Assembly: GCA_947471565.1 (NCBI GenBank)
Contig: CANIVT010000002.1
Location: 62,001 to 126,000 of the forward strand
Reading direction: 5' to 3'
DNA from: Spartobacteria bacterium
GTDB taxonomy: Bacteria; Verrucomicrobiota; Verrucomicrobiia; Chthoniobacterales; UBA6821
Length of the DNA: 64,000 nt
In this document: positions 1 through 9,765 of the stretch, in pieces
Position numbering within the stretch: the stretch's first letter is position 1
How the letters are laid out: each line of letters opens with the position of its first letter
Made by a program: the position numbers and the translations under genes
Notes under the pieces: generated by a model
Database searches by the model: none
What the model saw: the letters and a program-made list of their open reading frames with translations, nothing else
Told to the model about the DNA's origin: nothing

Positions 1-1243
1 TGTCACCTGGATGAACGTTGTTAGGGTCGCCGATATCGATGGTGATCGCCATCGCGGTCCTTGGTTCCTTGAGCGTCATGAACTGGGCTTCGCGGAGGAA
101 CGGTTCACCATCCTTGGCAACGGGCACGGGATCCTTCCCGTTCATCGGGAGTTGGACAAAGAGAAAGGGGAAATCAACACCCCACTGCTTCCTCCACCCC
201 TGGATCAACCGGGGGAAGAGTTCCCGGTACTCGATTCCCCTGCCGGCATTGGCCTCACCCTGGTACCAGAGCACCCCCTTGAGGGCAACGGGGCTCAGCG
301 GGGCAATCATGGCATTGTAGGCAATGCTCGGGGTGGAGGGGCGACGCGAGGGGGAGGGATGACCCATCGGATCGGGATTTGTAGGCTCCTTCCATGCAGG
401 CTTCGGCTTTTCTCCCACAGGTTTCCCTGCCGCCTTGTCGGCGTTATAAGCTTTCAACGCCTCAGTGAAACCGGGATAGACCTCCTTCTTCCACTGTTCC
501 AGCTTGGCCTCGTAGTCGGAGACCAATTTGGGATCCGCCTTCACCTTGGCGTAGTCCTCCAGCGCCTTGTCCCATTTGGCGAGAACATTGGTCAGTGCGG
601 GGGATGCCTTGATGGACTCAAGGCTCATCCAGGTCTCGATGGGGGTTCCTCCCCAGGGCGCTGAGACGACACCGACCGGCACATCGGCGGACTTCCTGAT
701 CTCTCGGGCAAAAAAGTAGGCGACAGCCGAGAAATCCTTGGCGCTGACGGGGTCGCTCGCCTTCCACTGTCCGGTGACATCGGCCTGCGGTTCGGCCGCG
801 GTCTTCTTGGTCACATTGAAAAAACGGAGTTTGTCGTCCGTGGCTTGGGGAAGGACTTCGGCGGCATTGTGGGCGGCGAACAGTGGGGAGCCCATGTTGG
901 ACTGTCCTCCTGCCAGAAAGACGTCTCCGACCAGGACGTTCGATACCTTGGTTTGGGAACCGCTGGCGCTGATCGTCATCTCGGACAGGGAGGAGGAGGC
1001 TTGGACGGGATCGAGTTTCACCATCCAGAAACCTTTGCCATCGGCCTTCGAACTCTTCTTCTGTCCCGAAAACTCAACGGTCACCTCCTCACCCGGATTG
1101 GCCGTCCCCCAGACCGGAAGAACGGCATCCCGCTGGAGCACCATGCCGTCCGTGAAGAGACTCATCGGCTTGGCAGCGGCAAGGAGCGAAGCGCCGGAAG
1201 TGAGGCAGAGGGCAAGAAGGAGACGGATGGGGGGGGCTTTCAT
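1..1243 (-). CDS. Sialate O-acetylesterase-like SGNH hydrolase (3' part outside window)
   Basis: The minus strand is open from an ATG at 1243 to the left edge: 414 residues, no stop, so the C-terminus is missing. Residues 1-24 look like a signal peptide (MKAPPIRLLLALCLTSGASL then LAAA), so the enzyme is probably exported. The start of the mature protein (MSLFTDGMVLQRDAVLPVWG) and the nucleophile block GGQSNM (Ser115) are typical of the sialate O-acetylesterase/DUF303 family. The last visible residues, DIGDPNNVHP, match the family's Asp-x-x-His block and place the catalytic His near residue 411. Known members remove acetyl esters from sialic acids or plant polysaccharides; here the neighbours favour a plant or algal glycan. 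It diverges from the fucosidase operon across a 66-bp gap that must hold both promoters. The family call is firm; the substrate is inference. Confidence 0.9.
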   Translation of the reverse strand, partial: MKAPPIRLLLALCLTSGASLLAAAKPMSLFTDGMVLQRDAVLPVWGTANPGEEVTVEFSGQKKSSKADGKGFWMVKLDPVQASSSLSEMTISASGSQTKVSNVLVGDVFLAGGQSNMGSPLFAAHNAAEVLPQATDDKLRFFNVTKKTAAEPQADVTGQWKASDPVSAKDFSAVAYFFAREIRKSADVPVGVVSAPWGGTPIETWMSLESIKASPALTNVLAKWDKALEDYAKVKADPKLVSDYEAKLEQWKKEVYPGFTEALKAYNADKAAGKPVGEKPKPAWKEPTNPDPMGHPSPSRRPSTPSIAYNAMIAPLSPVALKGVLWYQGEANAGRGIEYRELFPRLIQGWRKQWGVDFPFLFVQLPMNGKDPVPVAKDGEPFLREAQFMTLKEPRTAMAITIDIGDPNNVHPGD

Positions 1244-1309
1244 GGGCTCATGATAGGCTCTCGGACGCGGGTGGTTGCAATCAGGAATGATTTGGGAGTC
1301 AATCAGGCG

Positions 1310-3028
1310 ATGCGAGTTCCCCCCTCCGCTCTGATCGCTCTCCTGATCCCCGCCATGAGCTTTGCCACGAGGTCATCGGCGGAGGTCGCTTCGACTCCGC
1401 AATCCTCCCTGTCTGCCCCGGCATCATCCCCCGTCAGTTGGCTTCCGGGGGAGACCAAGGAGGCGAAGGATGCCCGGATGGCCTGGTGGACGAAGGCGAA
1501 GTACGGGATGTTCATCCATTGGGGGCTCTATTGCGTTCCCGCGGACGGGGAGTGGCACATGCGGAACAAGAAAGTTTCCTATGCCGAGTACTCCAAGCTC
1601 GCGCAGGAGTTCAACCCGGCCCGTTTTGATGCCGACGCGTGGATGACTCTCGCCCGCGACGCGGGGATGAATTACGTGGTCATCACCACGAAGCATCACG
1701 AGGGCTTCGCGATGTTTCAGTCCAAGGCGAGCTCCTACAACATCGTGGACGCCACCCCCTTCAGGCGCGATGTGGTCAAGGAACTCTCGGAGGCCGCACC
1801 TCGCCACGGGGTGACGTTCTGCGCCTACTACTCCTTCCTCGCCGATTGGGGGCATCCCGGTGGACAGGCCGGATGTCCTCATTGGGACCCCGGGTTTCAG
1901 GACGGGGACAAGAGGGCCTATGTGACCAATGTCGCCATTGCCCAGGTCAGGGAACTCCTCTCCAACTACGGGAAAATCGGCGTGCTCTGGTTCGACACGG
2001 ATGGATCCCGCGACATCACCCAAGGGGAGGTTGCGACGGTCACCGAGGTGCTAAAGATGCAGCCGCAACTGATCGTTGACCCCCGTGTCCCCGGAGTCAA
2101 AGGGGACTTCGACACCCAGGAGCAGCACATGCCACTGCTGCGTCCGAAATCCGACTACTGGGAGCTTTGTGGCACGGTGAATGGTGCATGGGGCTATACC
2201 GGAGCTGCAGCCAAACCGCTCGAGAAACTTCTCCCTTACATGATCACGGCGTGGGGCATGGGTGGGAATGTCCTGATGAATGTCGGTCCGACCAAGGAGG
2301 GAATCATTCCTGAGGATTCGGCCGAACGGCTTCGCCAGATCGGTGGGTGGCTCAAGACTAACGGCGAATCGATCTACGGCTCGACGGCAGGTCCCTTCAC
2401 CTGGCTTCCCTGGGGTACGGCCACACGTAATGTGGACACAGTCTATCTGCAGGTATTTCAATGGCCATCGGATGGCGTCCTGCGGGTGCCTCTGGCCAAC
2501 AAGCCTGTGAAAGCATGGCTCCTCGCCGATCCCGTGAAGAAAGAGCTTCCGTTTGAAATGAACGGTGAGCGGATCGTGATCCATCTTCCCGAGAAAGCAC
2601 CCGATCCGGTCGCCAGCGTGGTGGCTCTTCGGGTGGAGGGAGAACCCGTCAATAACTTCATCTCCCTCTCCCTGAACAAACATGTGACGGCCACATGCTG
2701 CCAGGATTCGGCTAAGGGGATCACCGATGACGATGCCTTGACCCGCTGGCGCAACACCAACGGCACGGCTTCCTTCACGATAGACCTCGGAAAGCCGGAA
2801 ACTTTCACGACGCTGAGAATATGCCCAGCCTACGGGGATATAAAAAGCGGCCTGCTGGAAGTCCGGAGCGAAGGAAACTGGAAAACCATCCTCAAGGAGA
2901 TGGCGCTCAAGCGTGACGAGAACATCGTGACCTTACCTGCCGTAACGGGCGATGCCGTCCGTTTCTCCTTCTGCGAAGAGACCAATCCACCGCAGATTTC
3001 CGACTTTGAGCTCTATCCGGCTTTTTGA
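1310..3028 (+). CDS. Secreted GH29 alpha-L-fucosidase with C-terminal discoidin-like domain
   Basis: This 572-residue protein would release terminal alpha-L-fucose from glycans outside the cytoplasm. The frame is open further upstream, but the ATG at 1310 is chosen because it gives a hydrophobic signal peptide (residues 1-24) and leaves room for the divergent esterase promoter. GH29 hallmarks are visible: KYGMFIHWG (residues 64-72), TKHHEGF (127-133), the nucleophile block VLWFD with Asp229, and GDFDTQEQ, in which Glu271 is the likely acid/base. The region from about 450 to 572 (for example LTRWRN, FTIDLGKPETFTTLRI) resembles an F5/8-type carbohydrate-binding module. It is the first gene of an operon; the next start lies 11 bases after its stop. 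The family assignment is firm. Linkage specificity cannot be read from the sequence. Confidence 0.93.
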   Translation: MRVPPSALIALLIPAMSFATRSSAEVASTPQSSLSAPASSPVSWLPGETKEAKDARMAWWTKAKYGMFIHWGLYCVPADGEWHMRNKKVSYAEYSKLAQEFNPARFDADAWMTLARDAGMNYVVITTKHHEGFAMFQSKASSYNIVDATPFRRDVVKELSEAAPRHGVTFCAYYSFLADWGHPGGQAGCPHWDPGFQDGDKRAYVTNVAIAQVRELLSNYGKIGVLWFDTDGSRDITQGEVATVTEVLKMQPQLIVDPRVPGVKGDFDTQEQHMPLLRPKSDYWELCGTVNGAWGYTGAAAKPLEKLLPYMITAWGMGGNVLMNVGPTKEGIIPEDSAERLRQIGGWLKTNGESIYGSTAGPFTWLPWGTATRNVDTVYLQVFQWPSDGVLRVPLANKPVKAWLLADPVKKELPFEMNGERIVIHLPEKAPDPVASVVALRVEGEPVNNFISLSLNKHVTATCCQDSAKGITDDDALTRWRNTNGTASFTIDLGKPETFTTLRICPAYGDIKSGLLEVRSEGNWKTILKEMALKRDENIVTLPAVTGDAVRFSFCEETNPPQISDFELYPAF

Positions 3029-3039
3029 TCCTTTTCGGA

Positions 3040-4386
3040 ATGAAATTCGGCTTCCCGACGCTGCTTGCCCTGGCCCTTGCTTCGGATCCTTTTGACCCCT
3101 ATCTCGACGGAAAGGCACCGAAGATCCTCCGCGAGGTGACGAATGGGATCACCCCGCCACACGGAATCTCTCTGAGGCAGGTGGTGTTTCGCTCGCGTGA
3201 TAACTCCGAAATCTACGCAGCCATGGCCTTCCCGAAGGCGCCGGGCAAATATCCGGGCATCCTTCTGCTTCACGGAGGCGGGGGGAGTGCCGAAGTCGAT
3301 AAAGCTCAGGCTTGGGCTCAGAGGGGTTACGTAGCCATTGCACCTGATCTTCCCGGCATTGCGGAACCCAAAAAACTCACCGAGACCAAAGTGCGTTTCT
3401 CATCGCTCAAATACGGCGAGGGTCGATGGGTTGCCGAACCTGATGCCAGCGAGAGCGTGATCTTCGACGCGGTGCTGAGTGCGATGAAGGCGCTCTATCT
3501 TTTGAGATCCCAACCCGATGTCGACACCGCGAGCATCGGAGTGGTCGGGGTTTCCTGGGGAGGTTACATGACAACGATGGTCTGCGGCCTGGCCGGAGAT
3601 CAGGTGAAGGCGGGAATGGCGCTCTACGGATGCGGTTTCTTCGATCTCGGAAGCCAGAGCGGAACGGCCGCCTGCGACCCCAGGCTCCCCAAGACCAGTC
3701 TCTCCCGACTCTCTCCCGCCGAACGCGCGCGTTGGTTGCAGTGCCTGGATGCCGGTCGGCGTGCTCCGAGCATGAAAGCCGCCTATTTCCTGGCTGCGGC
3801 CTCCAATGATTTTTTCGGGTGGCCCAGATCAGCGCAGGCCACGCTCGATGCCATAACTGGGGAAAAGAACCATCTCTTCGCCCCGAATGCAAATCACAGA
3901 CTGCCAGTGCCGGGAGGCAGCACTTACGATATCAATCCCGTCACGAACGCCGCTGTCTCGTCGTTCTCCCCCACGGCTTTCCAACCTCTTCCCACTCCCG
4001 TTGGTGAGAAGGGAAATTGGATCGGGATGGAGATCCCCTACTTCAATTATTATCTCAAGGGTCTCGGCCATCCTTTCCCCAAAGTCACCGTGGAAAAAAC
4101 CGGGGATCCCTTGCTGGCACGTTTCCGTGTCAAAGCGCCTTTGCCGATTACCAAAGCCGAAGTCTATTGGGCAACGGAGCTTCCACCTTGCCCAAAAGCC
4201 GATGATGTGAAAAACCGCGTGTGGAAGGGAGTCCCAGCCGTGAAGAAAGACGGGGAGACCTACGAGGCCTCATTACCGTCGGAAGCCTCCGAGTGGTTCG
4301 CTTTGGTCTCGGATGATCGACCCGTGACGGTTTCGGGCGATATCATCGCTATCCCCCGACCATCAACCCGTCCAACACCCCCCTGA
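3040..4386 (+). CDS. Secreted alpha/beta hydrolase, dienelactone/acetyl-xylan esterase type
   Basis: The predicted protein has 448 residues. Residues 1-14 form a short hydrophobic leader (FGFPTLLALALA). The alpha/beta-hydrolase core shows the oxyanion-hole region GILLLHGGGGS (73-83) and the nucleophile elbow GVSWGG with Ser172. Family members hydrolyse ester bonds, including acetyl groups on polysaccharides. Its position 11 bases after the fucosidase and 4 bases before the next gene implies co-transcription and fits deacetylation of the glycan the neighbours attack. A TTG at 3025 could also start this frame, overlapping the fucosidase stop, but the ATG at 3040 leaves the leader intact. The fold is well supported; the substrate is not. 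Confidence 0.82.
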   Translation: MKFGFPTLLALALASDPFDPYLDGKAPKILREVTNGITPPHGISLRQVVFRSRDNSEIYAAMAFPKAPGKYPGILLLHGGGGSAEVDKAQAWAQRGYVAIAPDLPGIAEPKKLTETKVRFSSLKYGEGRWVAEPDASESVIFDAVLSAMKALYLLRSQPDVDTASIGVVGVSWGGYMTTMVCGLAGDQVKAGMALYGCGFFDLGSQSGTAACDPRLPKTSLSRLSPAERARWLQCLDAGRRAPSMKAAYFLAAASNDFFGWPRSAQATLDAITGEKNHLFAPNANHRLPVPGGSTYDINPVTNAAVSSFSPTAFQPLPTPVGEKGNWIGMEIPYFNYYLKGLGHPFPKVTVEKTGDPLLARFRVKAPLPITKAEVYWATELPPCPKADDVKNRVWKGVPAVKKDGETYEASLPSEASEWFALVSDDRPVTVSGDIIAIPRPSTRPTPP

Positions 4387-4390
4387 CATC

Positions 4391-6670
4391 ATGAAACGCC
4401 TCCTGCCCCTATTGATCCTTCCCCTGCTCGGCCACGCAACACTGGCCGCCCTTTCTCAGGAGGAGCTTCGCACCGCCGTATCTTCCAACGATGTTATCTG
4501 GAACGAACCGGGGCGATCCGCTGCCGATTCGATGCCACTGGGCAACGGTGACATAGGACTTAATGTCTGGACCGAGCAGAACGGTGACGTGGTCTTTTAC
4601 ATCGGGAAGACGGATGCGTGGAGTGAGAATCCCAGGGGAACTACGGGGCTTGCCAAAGTGGGCAAGGTGAGGCTCTCGATGGAGCCGGCCCTGTTCACTG
4701 GTACGAATCATTTTGAGCAGGCCCTTCATCTCTACGACGGTCAGATCGTCATCAAGGGAGGGGGAGGGGAACTCCGGATCTGGGTGGATGCGAATGCGCC
4801 GGTCATTCATGCGGAGGTCAAAGGAAGCAATCCCTGCGTGCTGACCGCTTCGCTTGATCCCTACCGCTCCGCTGTGTCCGTCGCGGTGACCAATAACGTA
4901 ACGAACAACCTTTCCCAGTTCATGCAACCCACCTTGGAGGAACTCAAACCCGACTACCATGCCGAGGGACTGAAGGACCGCCTCGCCTGGTGTCATTTCG
5001 ACGGCACGACCAATCGTCTCGGCAAGCCGACCACTCCCGAGGTGGTCAACTGGGGCTTCGGTGCACTCATCCAGGGACGCGATATGACGGCCTCCGGGAT
5101 CAACGCCCTCACATCCTCTTCAGGCACCGTCCATGAGATAGCGATCACGGTTGCTTCCGGTAAGGCGGAGAGTGACGGGGAGTGGATCGAGCAGGTGCTA
5201 CGCGCCTCCACGGCACCTTTGCCCGCTTTGGATGAGAAGCAATGGAAAGAGCATGCCGACTGGTGGCATGGCTTCTGGGATCGCAGTTATCTTTTTGTGA
5301 GCGGGACACCCGACGCCAAGAAAGTCACCCAAGGATATGTCCTCCAACGTTTCAAAACCGCCTGCGCAGGCCGGGGAGCATGGCCCGTAAAATTCAACGG
5401 GTCGCTCTTTGTCATCGACTGGCCATCCGTCAGCTTCGGGAAGGATAAGGCGACCGGTATCGAGACCATCAAGCCGGTCACCGCCGATTACCGGGCTTGG
5501 GGAGGACAGTATTGGTTCCAGAACACACGCGCCATGTACTGGCCGCGCTTGAAGGCCGGTGACTACGACATCATGCAGCCCCTCTTTCGGATGTACCTCG
5601 GTGAGATCCGGAACAACGAGGCGACTGTCAGCAAACTCTACAACCACGCGGGATCGTATGTGGCCGAGACCTCCCCGCATTGGGGCGCCCTCCCGAATCT
5701 CGTTGGAAAGACCAACGGGGCCTACACAGACTTCTATTTCACGCCGGTTCTGGAGTTAAGCACGATGATGCTAGACTATTACGACCACACTCAGGATCCG
5801 GAATTCGTGAAGGAGACCCTCCTCCCCTTTGCCAATCTTGGCCTGACCTTCTTTACCAATCACTTTCCACGCGACAAGGAGGGGAAACTTCTCCTCTCGC
5901 CGGATAACTCGATCGAGATGTACTGGATGGTGGCCAATCCGCTACCGGATATCGCAGGTCTTCATTATGTCCTCTCGCGGTTGAAACAACTACCTTCCGA
6001 ACTCACCACGCCGGAGATGAGGAAGTCCTGGAGTGATCTGGAAGCGATCCTGCCCCCTCTGCCTGTTGCCGATAAGAATGGTAAAAAGGTCATCTATCCC
6101 TATGACCCGGCCTTGAATCAGGCCTATGACGAGGCAACGAAAACCGGCGTCAAAGCGCATAATTTCGAGAATCCAGAACTCTATGCGGTCTATCCTTTCA
6201 GACTCTACGGACTTCCCGAACTGGGTAAGGCCGATCTCCAAGTCGCCCGAGACACGTATGAGGCGCGCGTCCAAAAAGGCCTTCACTGCTGGGGGCAGGA
6301 TCCCATCGACTGCGCCTATCTCGGACTCACCGACGAGGCCAAGAGGCTCGCTCTCCACGATCTCACCAATCAGGACAAGAGGCAGAAGTTCCCCGCCTTC
6401 TGGGACAAGGGACATGACTACGCTCCCGACGAGGATATCGGAGGGAACGGCGAGCAGACGCTTCAACTCATGCTGATGCAGACGGAAGGCCCGAAGATCC
6501 TGCTGCTCCCCGCCTGGCCCAAGGACTGGAACTGCAACTTCAAGCTCCATGCCCCTCTGAAGACCACGGTCACCGGTACCGTCGCCGATGGCAAGGTCAC
6601 TTCGCTTACGGTCGATCCTCCCGAACGCCGTAAGGACGTGATCATCGCCGCCGGCCAACCCGTGCCTTGA
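4391..6670 (+). CDS. Secreted DUF5703/GH95-like glycoside hydrolase
   Basis: The 759-residue protein begins with a signal peptide (MKRLLPLLILPLLGHATLAA). The mature N-terminus contains IWNEP...SADSMPLGNGDIGLNVW-type sequence (about residues 36-60), the signature of DUF5703 and GH95-like N-terminal beta-sandwich domains. The central part (about 290-640) is rich in helices and aromatic residues, with segments such as RAWGGQYWFQNTRAMYWPRL and LLLSPDNSIEMYW, as expected for an (alpha/alpha)6 catalytic barrel. Related proteins act on fucosylated or other substituted glycans. It ends the operon with the GH29 and esterase genes, which suits a concerted attack on acetylated, fucosylated chains. The relation to GH95 comes from motif resemblance only. 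Catalytic acids were not assigned. Confidence 0.75.
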   Translation: MKRLLPLLILPLLGHATLAALSQEELRTAVSSNDVIWNEPGRSAADSMPLGNGDIGLNVWTEQNGDVVFYIGKTDAWSENPRGTTGLAKVGKVRLSMEPALFTGTNHFEQALHLYDGQIVIKGGGGELRIWVDANAPVIHAEVKGSNPCVLTASLDPYRSAVSVAVTNNVTNNLSQFMQPTLEELKPDYHAEGLKDRLAWCHFDGTTNRLGKPTTPEVVNWGFGALIQGRDMTASGINALTSSSGTVHEIAITVASGKAESDGEWIEQVLRASTAPLPALDEKQWKEHADWWHGFWDRSYLFVSGTPDAKKVTQGYVLQRFKTACAGRGAWPVKFNGSLFVIDWPSVSFGKDKATGIETIKPVTADYRAWGGQYWFQNTRAMYWPRLKAGDYDIMQPLFRMYLGEIRNNEATVSKLYNHAGSYVAETSPHWGALPNLVGKTNGAYTDFYFTPVLELSTMMLDYYDHTQDPEFVKETLLPFANLGLTFFTNHFPRDKEGKLLLSPDNSIEMYWMVANPLPDIAGLHYVLSRLKQLPSELTTPEMRKSWSDLEAILPPLPVADKNGKKVIYPYDPALNQAYDEATKTGVKAHNFENPELYAVYPFRLYGLPELGKADLQVARDTYEARVQKGLHCWGQDPIDCAYLGLTDEAKRLALHDLTNQDKRQKFPAFWDKGHDYAPDEDIGGNGEQTLQLMLMQTEGPKILLLPAWPKDWNCNFKLHAPLKTTVTGTVADGKVTSLTVDPPERRKDVIIAAGQPVP

Positions 6671-6703
6671 TCGGTCCTGCGGGACTACTCCCAGGCGCTG
6701 CGG

Positions 6704-6798
6704 TCAGGGAGCCCCGACCACGGAAAATCCGTTCAGGACGACAGGATCGGCACCCTTGTTGACAAGCCTGAGGGTGTGGTTGCCCGAGCGCTCTTCGG
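6704..6798 (-). pseudogene. Possible 3' remnant of a degraded secreted protein gene
   Basis: On the minus strand an open stretch ending in TGA at 6704-6706 encodes NHTLRLVNKGADPVVLNGF followed by SVVGAP and a stop. This reads like the last beta-strands of a carbohydrate-binding or secreted-protein domain. The frame upstream has no plausible start or continuing domain and soon meets a stop. It lies in the 200-bp gap between the DUF5703-like gene and the GH2 gene. I read it as a leftover C-terminus from an earlier gene. Chance coding-like sequence is the alternative. Confidence 0.35.
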
Positions 6799-6870
6799 AA
6801 CGAATCAACCTGCATTTCCGCCCGTGGCATGCTTGCGCGGGCCGTCGGAGTCGATTCTAATCATCTCCAA

Positions 6871-9756
6871 ATGAATACCCCCCTGATACTTACGATCCTT
6901 GCCCTGCTGGGTCTGATTTTCCCCTGCCAATCCCAAGCCGGATCGTCATCGAATGCTCCCGCTTCCACCGCCAATCAGGCAGATTCGGCCCTTTCAGGAC
7001 GTGAGGTGCTCTCCTTTGATCAGGGATGGCGCTTTCACCAGGGAGACATCCCTTTCCCCGAGATCAAGGGGCATGGGGCGACCTATGGCAATGCAAAGGC
7101 GGGGAATGCCCCTGGAGCGGCGGCGACCGTCTTTGACGACACGGGCTGGAGGGTGGTGGATCTTCCTCATGACTGGGCCGTGGAGGGACCTTTCGATAAG
7201 AATGCGAATGTCTCCCAAGGTTATCGCCCCAGGGGGATCGGCTGGTACCGCAAGTCCTTCAAGGTCGATCCCGCCGACCATGGCAAGCATCTGGAGCTTC
7301 AGATCGACGGAGTCTCGACGCACTGCACGGTGTGGTTGAATGGCACCGAGGTCCATCATAACAACTGCGGGTATACCGGTTTCACCATAGACCTCACCCC
7401 GATGCTCCGCTACGGCGAGGATCTCAACACCATTTCTGTCCGCGTGGATGCCAACGCCATGGAGGGATGGTGGTACGAGGGAGCCGGCATCTACCGCCAT
7501 ACGCGCCTGGTGAAGCGTCCCCCGGTCCACCTTATGACGGACGGGGTCTTTGTTCAGCCTGTGAAGCAATCCGACGGCACTTGGATGATCCCGGCCGAGA
7601 TCAAGGTGGAAAACACCGGAAAGACGAACGCCGCCGCCTCGGTTGAGGTCACCCTCCGTGATCCGGATGGAAAACAAGTCACCTCGGTCACCACAACCTC
7701 CGAGGTTCCCGTGCTGGGAAACAAGGTTCTGCGACCGGAGCTCAAAGTGACCGACCCGAAGCTCTGGTCGGTTGATCACCCGATCCTTTACACGATCGAA
7801 ACCAAGGTCTCTGCGTCAAATCAGGCTGCCGACTTGGTATCGACCAAGGTCGGCTTCCGGACGATCCGGTTCGACGCGGAGAAGGGATTCTTCCTCAATG
7901 ACCAACCGCTCAAGATCAAGGGGACCTGCGATCACATCGACCACGCAGGGGTGGGGGTGGCCGTGCCCGACTCTCTCTGGGAGTTTCGCCTCCGCAAGCT
8001 CAAGGAGATGGGGGCCAACGCCCAACGCTGCTCCCACAATCCCCCGGGCACCGAATTTCTGGATGCGTGCGACCGACTCGGTGTCCTCGTCATGGACGAG
8101 AATCGGAACTTCAACTGCTCCCCGGAGTACATGGATCAGCTCCGATGGATGGTCCTCCACGACCGCAACCATCCCTCCGTCATCCTCTGGTCTGTCTTTA
8201 ACGAGGAGCCGATGCAGGGCACCGAGCAGGGCTACGAGATGGTCCGCCGAATGTCGGCCGCCGTGAAGGAACTCGATACGACCCGTCCCGTGACGGCAGC
8301 CCAGAGCGGTGGACAGATGAGTCCTGTCAATGTCTCCTCGGCGGTTGATGTCGTGGGCTTCAATTACCAGCAGGGAAGCTACGACGCCTACCACAAGTCC
8401 CATCCGGACAAGCCACTCACCAGCTCGGAGGACACCTCTGCCGTCATGACCCGCGGCGAGTACGAGACTGTGAAGAGCAACAACATCATCGCCGCCTACG
8501 ACGACGAGCATCCCGGATGGGGCAGCACCCATCACGAGGCCTGGAAGGCGATCGATACACGGCCGTTCGTCGCCGGGGGGTTCGTCTGGACCGGCTTTGA
8601 TTATCGTGGCGAGCCGACTCCCTTTACCTGGCCGAGCGCCGGATCCTTCTTTGGGTGCATGGATCTCTGTGGTTTCCCGAAGACCGCGTTCTTCATCCAT
8701 CAGGCGATGTGGATCAAGGACCGCCCGATCCTGGCAATCGCCCCACACTGGAACTGGAAGGGGAAAGAGGGAAAACCGATCCGTGTCATGGTGATCACCA
8801 ATGCCAAGCAAGCTGAACTATTCCTCAATGGAAAATCGCTTGGGGTTAAGGAGGTTGATCCTTACGCGATGGCCAACTGGGAGGTGCCGTATGAGTCGGG
8901 GAGTCTGGAGGCTGTGGCGCGGACAGACGGAAAGGAAATCGCCAGGTCCAAGGTGGAGACAACCGGTGAAGCGGTGTCTCTGAAGTTGATTCCCGACAGG
9001 ACATCGCTTGCGGGAGATGGACTCGACGCAATGCCCGTCACCATAGAGGCCGTGGATGCGCAGGGACGCGTTGTTCCCGGTGCCGCGCCGATGGTGACAT
9101 TCAAGGTCGAGGGTCCGGTGAAACTCATGGGACTCGGCAACGGCGACCCCAACTGCCATGAGCCGGAGCAAACGGACTCCCATTCCCTCTTCCACGGCCT
9201 CGGTCAGGCGATTATCCGTTCCCTGCCGAGGGCGCACGGCAACGCAACGATCCATGCGTCGGCTCCCGGACTTGCCGCAGCCTCGGTCACGGTTCCGGTG
9301 AATGTTGCCGCCGCCCCACCTTCAGTGCCGCCCGCGCCGCCCGTCCAGATCCTCGCAAAGTGGAGAATGTCGCCGCTCACCGAGACGAAGCCCGATCCCT
9401 CGGCAAAGATTGCGGACAACGACATGAACACATGGACGCAGGTCAAACTACCCAAGCTTGAAAGCACTCCGAAGCAGGGATGGATCGCTTTCCGTAGCGA
9501 CAAGTTCCGGCCCTTCGAGCAGCAGGCCAAGGAGGGGGGGATGATCCGTTTCCACGAACTCCGTGGAAGAGGGGAGATCTGGCTCGACGGGACCAAGGTC
9601 CACGATAAATCGGCGCCAAACACCATGCCCGTGGAAATCCCGCTTCCGGCGGGAGACAAGGAGCATCAACTCGTCCTGCTATTCCAGAAATCGGATGATG
9701 CCAAGGAGGCCGGCATCGGTGGTGTGGTCACGGTGGATGCGAAGGTCAGCCCGTAA
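6871..9756 (+). CDS. Secreted GH2 beta-galactosidase
   Basis: The 961-residue protein starts at the ATG at 6871, which gives a clean signal peptide (residues 1-23, cleavage near SQAG). Domain order: GH2 sugar-binding domain (about 45-215, starting FDQGWRFHQGDIPFP), immunoglobulin-like domain (about 220-335), TIM barrel (about 340-640), then beta-sandwich and binding domains to the end. The acid/base is Glu445 in SVFNEEP. Glu520 in PLTSSEDTS is the likely nucleophile. The barrel end shows GGFVWTGFDYRGEP. The layout fits secreted beta-galactosidases with a DUF4982-like segment. It would release beta-linked galactose from polysaccharide side chains. It is a separate transcription unit 200 bases after the fucosidase operon and converges with the next gene. 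Confidence 0.92.
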   Translation: MNTPLILTILALLGLIFPCQSQAGSSSNAPASTANQADSALSGREVLSFDQGWRFHQGDIPFPEIKGHGATYGNAKAGNAPGAAATVFDDTGWRVVDLPHDWAVEGPFDKNANVSQGYRPRGIGWYRKSFKVDPADHGKHLELQIDGVSTHCTVWLNGTEVHHNNCGYTGFTIDLTPMLRYGEDLNTISVRVDANAMEGWWYEGAGIYRHTRLVKRPPVHLMTDGVFVQPVKQSDGTWMIPAEIKVENTGKTNAAASVEVTLRDPDGKQVTSVTTTSEVPVLGNKVLRPELKVTDPKLWSVDHPILYTIETKVSASNQAADLVSTKVGFRTIRFDAEKGFFLNDQPLKIKGTCDHIDHAGVGVAVPDSLWEFRLRKLKEMGANAQRCSHNPPGTEFLDACDRLGVLVMDENRNFNCSPEYMDQLRWMVLHDRNHPSVILWSVFNEEPMQGTEQGYEMVRRMSAAVKELDTTRPVTAAQSGGQMSPVNVSSAVDVVGFNYQQGSYDAYHKSHPDKPLTSSEDTSAVMTRGEYETVKSNNIIAAYDDEHPGWGSTHHEAWKAIDTRPFVAGGFVWTGFDYRGEPTPFTWPSAGSFFGCMDLCGFPKTAFFIHQAMWIKDRPILAIAPHWNWKGKEGKPIRVMVITNAKQAELFLNGKSLGVKEVDPYAMANWEVPYESGSLEAVARTDGKEIARSKVETTGEAVSLKLIPDRTSLAGDGLDAMPVTIEAVDAQGRVVPGAAPMVTFKVEGPVKLMGLGNGDPNCHEPEQTDSHSLFHGLGQAIIRSLPRAHGNATIHASAPGLAAASVTVPVNVAAAPPSVPPAPPVQILAKWRMSPLTETKPDPSAKIADNDMNTWTQVKLPKLESTPKQGWIAFRSDKFRPFEQQAKEGGMIRFHELRGRGEIWLDGTKVHDKSAPNTMPVEIPLPAGDKEHQLVLLFQKSDDAKEAGIGGVVTVDAKVSP

Positions 9757-9765
9757 GCTGACGAA

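Noticed and set aside
845-1309. Upstream extension of the fucosidase frame
   Set aside because: It would overlap the divergent esterase gene and bury the signal peptide; the ATG at 1310 is better.
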